A DNA stretch of 64,000 nt. Source: JANWVO01 sp964458495. GTDB lineage: Bacteria > Acidobacteriota > Terriglobia > Bryobacterales > Bryobacteraceae. Below the pieces are notes generated by a model, which ran no database searches, had not been told where the DNA came from, and was given only the letters and a program-made list of their open reading frames with translations. Shown piece after piece: positions 33,901 to 43,312 of the stretch; position 1 is the stretch's first letter, and each line of letters starts with the position of its first letter. The stretch is taken from assembly GCA_964458495.1 (NCBI GenBank), contig CAYWJB010000001.1, forward strand, positions 1-64,000, written 5' to 3'. Made by a program: the position numbers and the translations under genes.

Positions 33901-35838
33901 CTAACGTTTTGTCACGAAGTCCCAGAGTTCGCCGGCATGGTTGAGAACCCGGCCGCGGTCGGCTTCCAGCAGGAACCGTTGTTTCACCAGATCCGCGGCG
34001 GCTTCGCCGATGCGGCGCAAGTACTCCTCTTTGTTGGGATAGCGCCGTGCGATTTCGGATGCATCAAAAGCGAAGAACGAACCGGCGGCGCCGCCGATCT
34101 GCTGCAGCGCGCCGGTTCGCGGGTGGCGCGGATTCCAGCCCGTGAACGCACCGAGAGGGACGGCGACGACGGGCATGCGGATGCCGCCGAGATCGATGCC
34201 ATCGGAGTCGACTTGCGGCAGCAGGACGGGGAAGCGGGCGCGGATGCGGGGCGGCTCGACCGTGATGATACCGGCGGTGGCAAAGTTTTCTCCGAAATCG
34301 AGATCGAAAGCCTGCTTCGGGTATTTCGGCAAGGAGGCGGAAGCGGACCTGGGCCAGCGGATTTTATCGCGGTCCACGAGCTGCTCGTCCGAGATGGAGG
34401 GAAAGCGCGACTCGGGCGGGCGGCGCCCGTGCTTCACCCAATCGTGCAAAGCGGCGAGGAGAGCACGGTAGTACGGGCGGGTGTCATTCGGGTTCGCCGG
34501 GTATTGCAGCTCCGGGTTTTGCGAGGGCAGGCGACCCGGCCCGTGCTGGGAACCGGAGAGCACGTAGAGGCGGGTGTTGATGTGGAGGGGCGCATCGACA
34601 GTGCCGGAGACGTCGGTGTGGACGAGCGCGGCGCAGCGGTTCCAGTATTCCCAGCTCCCGTTGGTGAGGAAGATTTTCGGGATCGCCTGAGGGCGCAGGC
34701 GGAGGAGCAGCCCGTCGGCGCCCTGCGCGTTCCACGCGGGCTGGGGCGTGTCGGTGAAGGGGAACCGGTCGGTGGGATAGAGCGTGTTCCAGAAGGCCCA
34801 GCCATCGCGCGAGGGCTGGGCGAAGCGGTGGTTGAGGAAGACGCGTCCGGCGCCGGCGACATCGGCCCAGAGGCCGTCGAAGACGATGCGTGCCGGCTCG
34901 TCCTCGTTCATGCCGGTGTAGAGGAACGAGCGGAGAAAGCGGCCGCTTTGCGAGATGCCGAAGGCGAGGGCGCGCTCAATGCGCGGAGCGGGAGCGGGGA
35001 AAGCGCCGCCGGCGGGCGGGTGTTTGAGGAAGGCGACGGTGTCGCGGACGGCGGCCAGCCCGGCGCTGGAAAGGCGCGGACCTGAAGCGCGATAGACGAG
35101 TTCGTAGAGGCGGCCGGGTTCGAAGCCGGAGGGCATCTCGATGGCGGTGCGGCTCGGGTCGAAGCGCCACTGCGAGGCGGGAATCGTGCGGCGGCGGCCG
35201 AGGACGGAGTCGCGCACGGCAAGTGTGGCCGGCTTTTCGAGCGCCGGGTAGGCGATGTGGTTGCGGTCTGCGAGCGGCATGCGAGTGGTTTTCGCGGAGG
35301 GAAGGAACTCGGCGCGGACGACGCCTTCGATGCCGGCGATTGTGGGCGTGTGCAGGCGGAGCAGGAGCGGTTCGCCCTCAGGCACATCCCACTGCCAGCC
35401 GATCCATGCGAGGATGAAGCCGGAGTCCAGCAGCCACGAGTCGCCGAACTCTTCAGGCGTTCGCGGGTCCAGCGAGCCGCGCGCGTAGCAGAAGCGGTTC
35501 AGCAGCCCTTTGCCTCCCCGGTTGGGGATTTCGACAAGCAGCGTGCCGTTGGAGCGGCGGGGATCGGAGGGCTGGAGCAGATAGAGATCGGCGGAGAACT
35601 CGACCATGCCGGCGGAGGAGCGCGGGGCGAGGGGGAGATCGGCGAGGCCGCGGTTGGCGGCGTGTTTGGGATCGAGTTCGAAGTGGACGCGGGCGAGGAC
35701 GCGCTCGTAGGGTCCGGCGGCGAAGGCGCGGCCGTTGAGCACGGGGGATCGCTCGAGGACTTCGATGCGCACGGCGCGTGCGCCAAGCAAAGAGGCAAAC
35801 AGCGCCGGCAGCAGCGCGGCGCGGAGAAGTCGCTTCAT
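33901..35838 (-). CDS. Secreted alpha/beta-hydrolase domain protein (Abhydrolase_10-like)
   Basis: 645 residues with a signal peptide (MKRLLRAALLPALFASLLGARA). An N-terminal beta-rich part (about 23-260: LLVEIPNRGGKGLLNRF, FILAWIGWQWDVP) leads to a hydrolase domain with GISQSGRFLRSFLYTGMNED, where the Ser of GxSxSG is the probable nucleophile, then DGLWADVAGAGR and GSQHGPGRLP with a likely catalytic His. This matches the large alpha/beta hydrolase domain family common in acidobacteria and proteobacteria; substrate unknown. It lies upstream of mrp on the same strand with a 11-bp gap. Confidence 0.85.
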   Translation of the reverse strand: MKRLLRAALLPALFASLLGARAVRIEVLERSPVLNGRAFAAGPYERVLARVHFELDPKHAANRGLADLPLAPRSSAGMVEFSADLYLLQPSDPRRSNGTLLVEIPNRGGKGLLNRFCYARGSLDPRTPEEFGDSWLLDSGFILAWIGWQWDVPEGEPLLLRLHTPTIAGIEGVVRAEFLPSAKTTRMPLADRNHIAYPALEKPATLAVRDSVLGRRRTIPASQWRFDPSRTAIEMPSGFEPGRLYELVYRASGPRLSSAGLAAVRDTVAFLKHPPAGGAFPAPAPRIERALAFGISQSGRFLRSFLYTGMNEDEPARIVFDGLWADVAGAGRVFLNHRFAQPSRDGWAFWNTLYPTDRFPFTDTPQPAWNAQGADGLLLRLRPQAIPKIFLTNGSWEYWNRCAALVHTDVSGTVDAPLHINTRLYVLSGSQHGPGRLPSQNPELQYPANPNDTRPYYRALLAALHDWVKHGRRPPESRFPSISDEQLVDRDKIRWPRSASASLPKYPKQAFDLDFGENFATAGIITVEPPRIRARFPVLLPQVDSDGIDLGGIRMPVVAVPLGAFTGWNPRHPRTGALQQIGGAAGSFFAFDASEIARRYPNKEEYLRRIGEAAADLVKQRFLLEADRGRVLNHAGELWDFVTKR

Positions 35839-35883
35839 GGGCTCGATTGTACAGGCGCGAAGGCGGCGGTGCCGCGGGGCGGG

Positions 35884-36966
35884 TCAGGCGAGAGCGAGGT
35901 TCGCCTGCGCCTTCAGGGACAGATCGTCGAACTCGCCGTGCTCGAGGCGCGGCCAAGCGGCGGCGGCGATCATGGCGGCGTTGTCGGTGGAGAGGTGAGG
36001 CGTGGGGAAGAAGGCGGGGCAGGAGAGACGGCCGCCTCGCGCCGCGGCGCGGAGTCCGGCATTGCAAGCGACGCCGCCGGAGATGATCACCGAGCGCGCC
36101 CCGGTCTGTTCCGCGGCTCGCTCCACACGCTTCAGCAACTCCTCTATGACGACGCGCTGAAAGGCGGCGATCACATTGAGCGTGGCGGGCGGGGTGACGC
36201 GGAGCCACTCTTCCGGCGAGGGGCGCGGATTGCGGCGGAGCAGCTCGCGCCGTGCGGCGATTTCGCTTTCCATTTCGCGCGACTGCACCCAGCGCAGCAC
36301 GGCGGTCTTCAGGCCGCTGAAGCTGAAGTCGAGCGGGTTGCCCTTCATCCGGGCCAGCGGCAACGGGATGGCGTCAGGGTCGCCGTGAGGTGCGAGGCTG
36401 TCGAGCACGGGGCCGCCAGGATAGCCAAAGCCGAGCAGCTTGGCCACCTTGTCATAGGCTTCGCCCGCGGCGTCGTCGCGCGTCTTGCCGAGGAGCTGGT
36501 AGCGTTCGCCTCCCGGCCAAAGGAAGAGGTGGGTATGGCCGCCGCTGGCAACGAGGGCGAGGGCGGGAAATTCTATCACCGCTCCGGACTTGCGCGCGTC
36601 CAACACAACAGCATGGATGTGGCCCTCGAGGTGATTGACGCCGATGAGAGGCAGGCGGCGCACGGCGCAGATAGCCTTGGCGTATGTAAGGCCGACCAGC
36701 AGAGAGCCGACCAGCCCCGGCCCGGAGGTGGCTGCCACGGCAGCCAGGTCCGCCCAGGAGGCGTGCGCCTGGCGCATGGCTTCGCGAACCACGGGAGTTA
36801 TGGCGCGGAGGTGTTCGCGGGAGGCCAGTTCGGGGACGACGCCGCCGTACTTGCCGTGAGTGGCCGCCTGGCTGGCAACGATGCTCGAGAGAACCTCCCC
36901 GTCACGCGCCACAATGGCGGCGGCGGTTTCGTCACAGGAGGTTTCGATGCCAAGGATGTACGGCAT
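35884..36966 (-). CDS. tsaD: tRNA N6-adenosine threonylcarbamoyltransferase TsaD
   Basis: 360 residues from ATG 36966 (MPYILGIETSCDETAAAI, the conserved start); an ATG at 36993 would add nine non-conserved residues. TsaD transfers the threonylcarbamoyl group to A37 of ANN-decoding tRNAs, with TsaB, TsaE and TsaC/Sua5. Motifs: GVVPELASREH, the metal-binding NHLEGHIHAV, ALVASGGHTHL, DDAAGEAYDKVAKLLG, FSFSGLKTAV, SGGVACNAGLR and FPTPHLSTDNAAM. Divergent from queA, another tRNA-modification gene. Confidence 0.97.
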   Translation of the reverse strand: MPYILGIETSCDETAAAIVARDGEVLSSIVASQAATHGKYGGVVPELASREHLRAITPVVREAMRQAHASWADLAAVAATSGPGLVGSLLVGLTYAKAICAVRRLPLIGVNHLEGHIHAVVLDARKSGAVIEFPALALVASGGHTHLFLWPGGERYQLLGKTRDDAAGEAYDKVAKLLGFGYPGGPVLDSLAPHGDPDAIPLPLARMKGNPLDFSFSGLKTAVLRWVQSREMESEIAARRELLRRNPRPSPEEWLRVTPPATLNVIAAFQRVVIEELLKRVERAAEQTGARSVIISGGVACNAGLRAAARGGRLSCPAFFPTPHLSTDNAAMIAAAAWPRLEHGEFDDLSLKAQANLALA

Positions 36967-36981
36967 ATGTCCCCAAATGGG

Positions 36982-36987
36982 TATAGT
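36982..36987. promoter_or_regulatory. Shared -10-like element between tsaD and queA
   Basis: TATAGT on the plus strand reads ACTATA on the minus strand and overlaps a TACTAT. It lies 43 bp before the queA ATG and 16 bp before the tsaD ATG. No good -35 was found for either direction, so this is tentative. Confidence 0.3.
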
Positions 36988-37029
36988 AGACATTGCGGGA
37001 CGCAGGAAGCGCCCGTGTAGTACCCAAGA

Positions 37030-38049
37030 ATGAACCTAGCTGACTTTGATTATCGCCTTCCGGATGAACTGATTGCACAGGAGCCTCTGCCGGACCGGGC
37101 AGCCAGCAGGATGCTGGTGGTGGACCGTGCGGGCGGCCGGTGGGAGGATCGGAAATTCCGGGAACTGCCGCAATTTCTTCGCTACGGGGATTGCCTCGTT
37201 ATCAACGATACGCGCGTTGTGCCTTCGCGTCTTTACGGGCGGAAAGAGGGCTATGCACGGGAAGTGGAAGTCTTTTTGCTTGAGCCGCAGAATCCCGGGC
37301 GGACGCTCTGGACAGCGCTGGTGCGCCCGGGGCGTCACCTGCACGAAGGCGCGCGCGTGGAGGTCTCCGAACGGCTGCGGGTGGAGATCCTCGAGACGCG
37401 AGTCCGGGGCGAGCGCCTGGTGCGGGTGGAGTGCGAGGGGGATCTGGACGAGGAGATCGAACGGATCGGGCACGTGCCGCTGCCGCCCTACATTCACCGC
37501 CCGGATGCTGCGGGCGACCGGGAACGCTACCAGACGGTGTATGCGCAGAAGCGGGGGTCCTCGGCTGCGCCTACCGCAGGGCTGCATTTCACGCCGGAGG
37601 TGCTGGAGGCGTGCCGCGCCGCAGGGGTGGAGATCGCCCCGGTGACGCTCCATGTGGGGCTGGGCACGTTTCAGCCGTTGACAAGCGAGACGGTGGAGGA
37701 AAACCGGCTGCACACGGAGAGGTTCGAGATTTCCCCCGAAACGACGGCAAAGCTGGGGGCTGCGCACCGAAGGATCGCGGTGGGAACGACGGTGGCGAGG
37801 ACGCTGGAATCGGCCGCTCTAAACGGGGGATTTTCCCCGCAGACGGGTGAGACGGACCTGTTCATTTATCCGGGGTACCGGTTCCGGGCGGTGGACGCCC
37901 TGCTGACCAATTTTCACTTGCCGAAGTCCAGCCTGTTGTTGCTGGTCTGCGCCTTCGGGGGCAAGGACCTGATGCTCGCCGCCTACCGGCACGCAGTGGA
38001 GCAGCGGTACCGGTTTTTCAGCTACGGCGACTGCATGCTGATTCTTTGA
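37030..38049 (+). CDS. queA: S-adenosylmethionine:tRNA ribosyltransferase-isomerase QueA
   Basis: 339 residues. Builds epoxyqueuosine in tRNA using the ribosyl part of SAM. Motifs: MNLADFDYRLPDELIAQEPLPDRAASRML, CLVINDTRVVPSRLYG, GHVPLPPYIHRPD, RYQTVYAQKRGSSAAPTAGLHFT and TNFHLPKSSLLLLVCAFGG, covering both domains of the family at full length. Start ATG 37030 with a weak Shine-Dalgarno. Other queuosine genes are not in the window. It converges on the nuo operon, with a 99-bp spacer. Confidence 0.97.
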   Translation: MNLADFDYRLPDELIAQEPLPDRAASRMLVVDRAGGRWEDRKFRELPQFLRYGDCLVINDTRVVPSRLYGRKEGYAREVEVFLLEPQNPGRTLWTALVRPGRHLHEGARVEVSERLRVEILETRVRGERLVRVECEGDLDEEIERIGHVPLPPYIHRPDAAGDRERYQTVYAQKRGSSAAPTAGLHFTPEVLEACRAAGVEIAPVTLHVGLGTFQPLTSETVEENRLHTERFEISPETTAKLGAAHRRIAVGTTVARTLESAALNGGFSPQTGETDLFIYPGYRFRAVDALLTNFHLPKSSLLLLVCAFGGKDLMLAAYRHAVEQRYRFFSYGDCMLIL

Positions 38050-38148
38050 CGGGCCGAAATATCCTGCCCGCAGGCGGGGACACGAAGGAGAAATCCGCCC
38101 GCCTGACAGGGAAAAATCCGCAAAACCGGGGCGAGATATTCGGCGGAA
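38050..38148. other. Spacer between queA and nuoN with nested inverted repeats
   Basis: Convergent gene ends. gccgaaatatc (38053-38063) faces gatattcggc near 38135-38144 with one base missing, and aggcggg (38072-38078) pairs with cccgcct (38098-38104). No T-run marks either as a clear terminator. No gene seen. Confidence 0.4.
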
Positions 38149-39615
38149 TTACCGCAGCAAGGGGGCGCTGGCCGTGGCGTAATCGAGGACGAGCGAGGGC
38201 GCCACGCCCAGCAGGAATGTTCCGGCCACGGATGCGGCAAGAGCGAGGCGGATGCCCGCAGCGGGCGCGGGCAGCGGCTGCGCGCCCGTGGACGGCTCGT
38301 GCATGTACATCATGACGATGATGCGGAGGTAGTAGTACGCGGCCACGGCGCTGTTCAGCAGGCCGAGCACGGCAAGCCAGACCAGGTCCGAATCCAGCGC
38401 CGCCTTGAAGATGTAGAACTTGCCGAAGAATCCCGCCGTGAGGGGCACTCCGGTGAGCGAGAGAAGGAAGATGGAGAGCACAGCGGCCATGACGGGGGAG
38501 CGCCGGCTGAGGCCGGCGAAGTCCATGAGCTCGACGTGGCGCTCCTCGCGCCCTGCCACCCAGGTGACCACGGCGAAGGCGCCGATGTTCATGAAGGTGT
38601 AGGCGGCGAGGTAGAACATGGAGGCCGCGGCGCCGGTGTCCGACATGGCCGTGAGCGCCACCAGGATGTAGCCGGCATGGGCGATGGAACTGTAGGCGAG
38701 CAGGCGCTTGATGTTGGACTGGTGGAGGGCGGCGAAGTTGCCGATGACCATCGTGGCCAGAGCCACGGCCCAGAGCACGGGCTCCCACCGTTCGCGGATG
38801 GGCAGAAACGTGGTCATCAGGATGCGGAGAAACATGGCGAAGGCGGCCGCCTTGGGGCCCACGCTCAGGAATGCGGCGACAGGCGCGGGCGCGCCCTGGT
38901 AGACGTCGGGGGCCCACATCTGGAAGGGCGCGGCGGAGACCTTGAAGGTGAGGCCAACGAGGAGCAGCGCGGTGGCGGCGGCGGTCATGGTTCCGCCCAC
39001 GCCGGAGGAGGGGTCGAGCAGCAGGCGGCGCAACTCGCTGAGATTCGTCGTGCCGGAAGCACCCCACAGCCACGCGACGCCGTACAGGAAGAAGGCCGAG
39101 GCGAACGACCCGAGCAGGAAATACTTCAGTGCGGCTTCGTTGTTGCGCTTGTCGTCGCGCAAGTAGCCGGCGAGGACATAGCTGGCGATGGAGGAGCACT
39201 CCAGGCCGATGAAGAGCATGATCAGTTCGTTCGAGGCGGCCATCAGGCACTGGCCGGCGACGGAGAACAGGATGAGCGCGTAGTATTCGCCGGAGTCGTG
39301 GCCGTGTTCGCGGAGGTAATTCGAGGAGATGAGAACCACCAGCATGCCGGCGGCGCAGACGAGGATGCGGAAGAAGGTGGAGAAGCCGTCGACGGCGAGC
39401 AGGCTGGAAAACGCGGGGCCGGGATCGCCGGCGACAGCGACGGAGAGCACGGCGGCGGCGAGCAGGGTGAAGAAAGCGGTGGCGGCGAGGCGCGCGCGGC
39501 TGCCATCCTTCATCCCGGACTCGGCAATCATGATGGCCGTGCCGCCGAGCGAGAGTGCGATCTCCGGCGAGAACCGGAAGAGTTCCTGCGCCGAGGGAAC
39601 GAAACTAACGGGCAT
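38149..39615 (-). CDS. nuoN: NADH-quinone oxidoreductase subunit N
   Basis: 488 residues, antiporter-like membrane subunit at the end of the nuo operon. Seen: LFIGLECSSIASYVLAGYLRDD with the intramembrane Glu, GLTFKVSAAPFQMWAPDVYQGAP with the channel Lys, and KRLLAYSSIAHAGYILVAL. About 14 spans. Its ATG (39615) overlaps the end of nuoM by 11 bp. Provides one of the three antiporter-type proton channels of complex I. Confidence 0.95.
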   Translation of the reverse strand: MPVSFVPSAQELFRFSPEIALSLGGTAIMIAESGMKDGSRARLAATAFFTLLAAAVLSVAVAGDPGPAFSSLLAVDGFSTFFRILVCAAGMLVVLISSNYLREHGHDSGEYYALILFSVAGQCLMAASNELIMLFIGLECSSIASYVLAGYLRDDKRNNEAALKYFLLGSFASAFFLYGVAWLWGASGTTNLSELRRLLLDPSSGVGGTMTAAATALLLVGLTFKVSAAPFQMWAPDVYQGAPAPVAAFLSVGPKAAAFAMFLRILMTTFLPIRERWEPVLWAVALATMVIGNFAALHQSNIKRLLAYSSIAHAGYILVALTAMSDTGAAASMFYLAAYTFMNIGAFAVVTWVAGREERHVELMDFAGLSRRSPVMAAVLSIFLLSLTGVPLTAGFFGKFYIFKAALDSDLVWLAVLGLLNSAVAAYYYLRIIVMMYMHEPSTGAQPLPAPAAGIRLALAASVAGTFLLGVAPSLVLDYATASAPLLR

Positions 39616-41125
39616 GGGCTACTTCCTGGGCGGATTTCTGTTGAGCGGGGCTGCCTGATACAAGCTCCAGCACCTGGCGGTTCTGCTCGCTGATGGCGGG
39701 CAGGAAGGACTGCGGGCCGACGCCCATCCAGACCATCATGACGATGAGCGGCAGAACCAGCGCCCACTCGCGCGGGTTCATGTCGGTCACGTGATGGCGC
39801 ACGGGCTCCGGCGTGGGGCCGTAGAAGGCGCGCTGCACCAGCCACAGCATGTAGACGGCGGAGAGAATGACGCCTGTTCCGGCGAGCGCGGCGTAAAGGA
39901 ACCGCGCCTGGGCGGCGCCCTGGAGCACAAGGAACTCGCCGACGAAATTGTTGAGGAGCGGCAAGCCGACACTGGCGAGAGACGTGATGACGAACGCCGA
40001 ACTGAGCCACGGCGCCACGGTGCCGACGCCGCCATAGTCGGCGATTTCGAGCGAGTGGCGGCGCTCATAGAGGAGTCCGACAAGGATGAAGAGCGCGCCG
40101 GTGGAGATGCCGTGGTTCAGCATCTGGTAGACGGCGCCGTCGAGCCCCACTTGTGTGAAGGTGAAGATGCCGAGCACGACGAAGCCGAGATGGCTGACCG
40201 AGCTGTAGGCGACCAGGCGCTTCATGTTGGGCTGCACCATGGCGACCAGCGCCCCGTAAATGATGCCGGCGATGGCGAGGGCGATGATCCAGGGGGCGTT
40301 TTCGCGCGCCGGTCCGGGGAACAGCGGCAGGGAGATGCGGACAAGCCCGTAGGTGCCAAGCTTCAGGAGAACGCTGGCCAGCATCACCGAGCCGGCGGTG
40401 GGCGCCTCGCCGTGGGCGTCGGGCAGCCACGTGTGCAGGGGGAACAGCGGCACCTTGATGGCGAAGGCGATGAAGAAGGCGAGGAAGAGCCAGAAGCCTT
40501 CCGAAGCGGTGAAAGAAAGCTGTCCGGTGCGGAGCATATCGAGCAGCAGGGGCAGGTCGAACGTACCGGCGCGGTTGTAGATCCAGATCATGGCCGTCAG
40601 CATGAGCGCGGAGCCGGCCATTGTGTAAAGGAAGAATTTGACGGCGGCGTAGATGCGGCGGTCGTGGCCCCAGATGCCGATGAGGAAGTACATCGGCACG
40701 AGCGAGACCTCCCAGAAGACGAAGAACAGGAACAGGTCGAGGGCGACGAAGACGCCGACGACGCCGAAGAGAAGGAACAGCAGGAAGACGTGGAATTCCT
40801 TGACCCGGTCCTCGATGTGTTTCCAGCTGACCAGCACGCAGATGGGCGTGAGAAATGTGGAGAGGATGATGAGCCAGAGGCTGAGGCCGTCGACGCCGAC
40901 ATGGTAGCGGATGGCGGGATATTCAATCCATACGGTGTTGGTCTCGAAGCTGTAGCGGCCGGCGTTGGCCCCCGTGGGACCGATCAGGCCGAGGGAAAGC
41001 AGGAACGCGAGGGTCGAGACAAACAGGGTGAATTTGCGGATCAGGCCCGGATTGTCCTTGGGCAAGACCAGGGCGATGAGCGCCCCGGCGGCGGGAATCA
41101 GCAGGAGAATGTCGAGAAGGCTCAC
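39605..41125 (-). CDS. nuoM: NADH-quinone oxidoreductase subunit M
   Basis: 506 residues from GTG 41125, which overlaps the nuoL stop (GTGA) and has GGGAGGGA upstream. Seen: FFVFWEVSLVPMYFLIGIWG with the conserved Glu, FAIKVPLFPLHTWLPDAHGEAPT with the channel Lys, and NMKRLVAYSSVSHLGFVVLG. Length matches NuoM. The open frame extends upstream only by reading through nuoL in another frame. Second antiporter-type subunit of complex I. Confidence 0.96.
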   Translation of the reverse strand: MSLLDILLLIPAAGALIALVLPKDNPGLIRKFTLFVSTLAFLLSLGLIGPTGANAGRYSFETNTVWIEYPAIRYHVGVDGLSLWLIILSTFLTPICVLVSWKHIEDRVKEFHVFLLFLLFGVVGVFVALDLFLFFVFWEVSLVPMYFLIGIWGHDRRIYAAVKFFLYTMAGSALMLTAMIWIYNRAGTFDLPLLLDMLRTGQLSFTASEGFWLFLAFFIAFAIKVPLFPLHTWLPDAHGEAPTAGSVMLASVLLKLGTYGLVRISLPLFPGPARENAPWIIALAIAGIIYGALVAMVQPNMKRLVAYSSVSHLGFVVLGIFTFTQVGLDGAVYQMLNHGISTGALFILVGLLYERRHSLEIADYGGVGTVAPWLSSAFVITSLASVGLPLLNNFVGEFLVLQGAAQARFLYAALAGTGVILSAVYMLWLVQRAFYGPTPEPVRHHVTDMNPREWALVLPLIVMMVWMGVGPQSFLPAISEQNRQVLELVSGSPAQQKSAQEVAHAR

Positions 41126-42972
41126 CGGTTCCCTCCCCAGAAAGCGACGGCGGCGACGAGCGCGGCGGAGCCCAGCACGACCCAGGCGGCGTACCGGCGG
41201 ATGTATCCGGACTGCCAGAGGCGCAGGGCGGCGCCCGCCGAGCGGGCCACCGCGCCGGCGCCGTTGACGGCGCCATCGACCAGGCGCGCGTCGACGACGC
41301 TCCACAGCAGGGCGCGCGAGCCGTCGCAGATCGGATGAACGATCAGCGCGTCGTAGGCTTCATCGACGAAGTACTTGTTGTAGATCAGCCGGTACAGCGG
41401 GCCGAACAGGCTGGAGATCCGGTCCGGCAGGCTGGGAGCGGCGACATAGAAGAGCCAGGCCAGGAAGATGCCGCCGAGACCCGCGGCGACCGAAGCCGCC
41501 ACCAGCGCCTCGTCGTGGGGCGCGTGCCCGCCGCCGAACAGCGGCGCGAGGTAGTGAGGCACGTCGAAGTAGCCGCCGGCGAGGCTGAGCAGCGCGAGGA
41601 CTCCCAGCGGGAGCGTCATGACGAGCGGGGACTCATGCGGATGGGCGTCGCCGCGGTAGGCGCCGAAAAAGCAGAGGAAGATGGCCCGGAACACATAAAA
41701 GGCGGTCATGGCCGCGGTGACGACGCCGACCCAGAACATCCACGGGGCATGGGCGTGAGCCGCCAACAGGATGGCGTCCTTGGAGTGGAAGCCCGAGAAC
41801 GGCGGCACGCCGGCGATGGCCACGGCGGCGGCCAGAAGCACAGTGAAGGTCACCGGGATCTTCGACCGCAGGCCGCCCATCATGCGCAGGTCCTGCTCGC
41901 CGGAGAGAGCGTGGATGACGCTGCCGGCGCCGAGGAACAGCAGCGCCTTGAAAAAGGCGTGGGTCATGATGTGGTAGACGCCGGCGGAGTATGCGCCCAC
42001 GCCGAGGCCCAGGAACATGTAGCCGAGCTGGCTGACGGTGGAGTAAGCGAAAACCTTCTTGATGTCGTACTGGGTGAGGCCGATAGTGGCAGCAAGCACA
42101 GCAGTGAAGAGCCCGACAATGGCCACGATCTCCATGGCCGTGGGAGAGAGGTTATAGAGCGGCGCCGAGCGGGCCACCATGTAGACGCCGGCGGTGACCA
42201 TGGTGGCGGCGTGGATGAGGGCGCTGACCGGCGTGGGGCCCTCCATGGCGTCCGGCAGCCAGACGTAGAGCGGCACTTGCGCGCTCTTGCCGGTCGCGCC
42301 GATCAGCAGCAATACGCAGATGAGCGTGATGGTCTGCGGATTCATCGCAGCGCCTTCCGCCTGGGCGCGCCCGAAGACGGTGGCGAAGTCCAGCGAGCCG
42401 AACGTCAGCATGGTGAGGAACATGCCGAGCGAGAAGCCGAGGTCGCCGATGCGGTTCACCACGAACGCCTTCTTGCCGGCATCGGTGGCGCTCTTTTTCA
42501 GGTAGTAGAAGCCGATCAGCAGGTAGGAGCACAGCCCGACGCCCTCCCACCCGATGAAGAGCACGAGGTAGTTGGCCGCCAGAACCAGAACCAGCATGAA
42601 GAACATGAACAGGTTCAGGTAGGAGAAGAAGCGCGGGTAGCCGTCCTCGTGCGCCATGTAGCCGATGGAATAAATGTGGATGAGCAGGCCGATGCCTGTC
42701 ACCACCAGCAGCATGACGGCGGTGAGGCGGTCCACCATGAAGTCGAAGCCGACGTTGACATAGCCGCTCTGGATCCAGGTGAAGTAGCGCTCCGAGTAGG
42801 CCGCCTCAAGCGGCTGGAGTCCGGAGAGGACCTTCAGCACCCAGAGGAAAGAGAGCAGCACGCTGCCAATGGCGAAGACATTGACAAGGGACTTCGGCAT
42901 CCTGCGGCCGGCGATTCCGTTGACGAGGAAGCCGGCGAGGGGGAATGCGGGGATGAGCCAGAGGTGTTGCAT
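41122..42972 (-). CDS. nuoL: NADH-quinone oxidoreductase subunit L
   Basis: 616 residues, the longest antiporter-type subunit, with the C-terminal amphipathic lateral helix and last anchor. Seen: VLFIGWEGVGLCSYLLIGFY (channel Glu), GATGKSAQVPLYVWLPDAMEGPTPVSALIHAATMV (channel Lys), and DIKKVFAYSTVSQLGYMFLGLG. The distal proton channel of complex I. ATG 42972, 4 bp after the nuoK stop; coupled to nuoM by a 4-bp overlap. Confidence 0.97.
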   Translation of the reverse strand: MQHLWLIPAFPLAGFLVNGIAGRRMPKSLVNVFAIGSVLLSFLWVLKVLSGLQPLEAAYSERYFTWIQSGYVNVGFDFMVDRLTAVMLLVVTGIGLLIHIYSIGYMAHEDGYPRFFSYLNLFMFFMLVLVLAANYLVLFIGWEGVGLCSYLLIGFYYLKKSATDAGKKAFVVNRIGDLGFSLGMFLTMLTFGSLDFATVFGRAQAEGAAMNPQTITLICVLLLIGATGKSAQVPLYVWLPDAMEGPTPVSALIHAATMVTAGVYMVARSAPLYNLSPTAMEIVAIVGLFTAVLAATIGLTQYDIKKVFAYSTVSQLGYMFLGLGVGAYSAGVYHIMTHAFFKALLFLGAGSVIHALSGEQDLRMMGGLRSKIPVTFTVLLAAAVAIAGVPPFSGFHSKDAILLAAHAHAPWMFWVGVVTAAMTAFYVFRAIFLCFFGAYRGDAHPHESPLVMTLPLGVLALLSLAGGYFDVPHYLAPLFGGGHAPHDEALVAASVAAGLGGIFLAWLFYVAAPSLPDRISSLFGPLYRLIYNKYFVDEAYDALIVHPICDGSRALLWSVVDARLVDGAVNGAGAVARSAGAALRLWQSGYIRRYAAWVVLGSAALVAAVAFWGGNR

Positions 42973-42976
42973 CGGG

Positions 42977-43309
42977 TCAGAGTTTCAGCGAGGAGACTTC
43001 GTCGATTTCGAGGGTCTGGCGGTTCTTGAAGACCGTGAGGATGATGGCGAGCCCGACGGCGGCCTCGGCGGCGGCTACCACCATCACAAAGAAGCTGTAG
43101 ATGTGGCCGTCCACCATCTTCAGCTTGTGGCTGAAGGCGATGAAGGAGAGGTTGACGGCGTTGAGCATCAGCTCGATGCACATGAACACGGTGATGATGT
43201 TGCGGCGGATGAGAAAGCCGGCGGCGCCGATGACAAACAGGATGACGCTGAGGATGAGGTACCAGGAGAGCGGCACCTGGGCGGCGAGCAGTTGCGAGAG
43301 GTCAGGCAC
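42977..43309 (-). CDS. nuoK: NADH-quinone oxidoreductase subunit K
   Basis: 110 residues, three membrane helices. Seen: WYLILSVILFVIGAAGFLIRRNII, then FMCIELMLNAVNLSFIAF with the conserved proton-path Glu, and FFVMVVAAAEAAVGLAIIL with the second Glu. Full length for NuoK. Three bp from nuoJ and four from nuoL, tightly packed. Confidence 0.96.
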   Translation of the reverse strand: MPDLSQLLAAQVPLSWYLILSVILFVIGAAGFLIRRNIITVFMCIELMLNAVNLSFIAFSHKLKMVDGHIYSFFVMVVAAAEAAVGLAIILTVFKNRQTLEIDEVSSLKL

Positions 43310-43312
43310 GGA

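Noticed and set aside
36994..37029. A preQ1 riboswitch before queA
   Set aside because: The leader is too short and lacks the C-rich loop and A-rich tail of a preQ1 aptamer; only a weak -10-like element is seen.
38050..38148. A bidirectional rho-independent terminator between queA and nuoN
   Set aside because: Inverted repeats exist but have long loops and no T-run on either strand.
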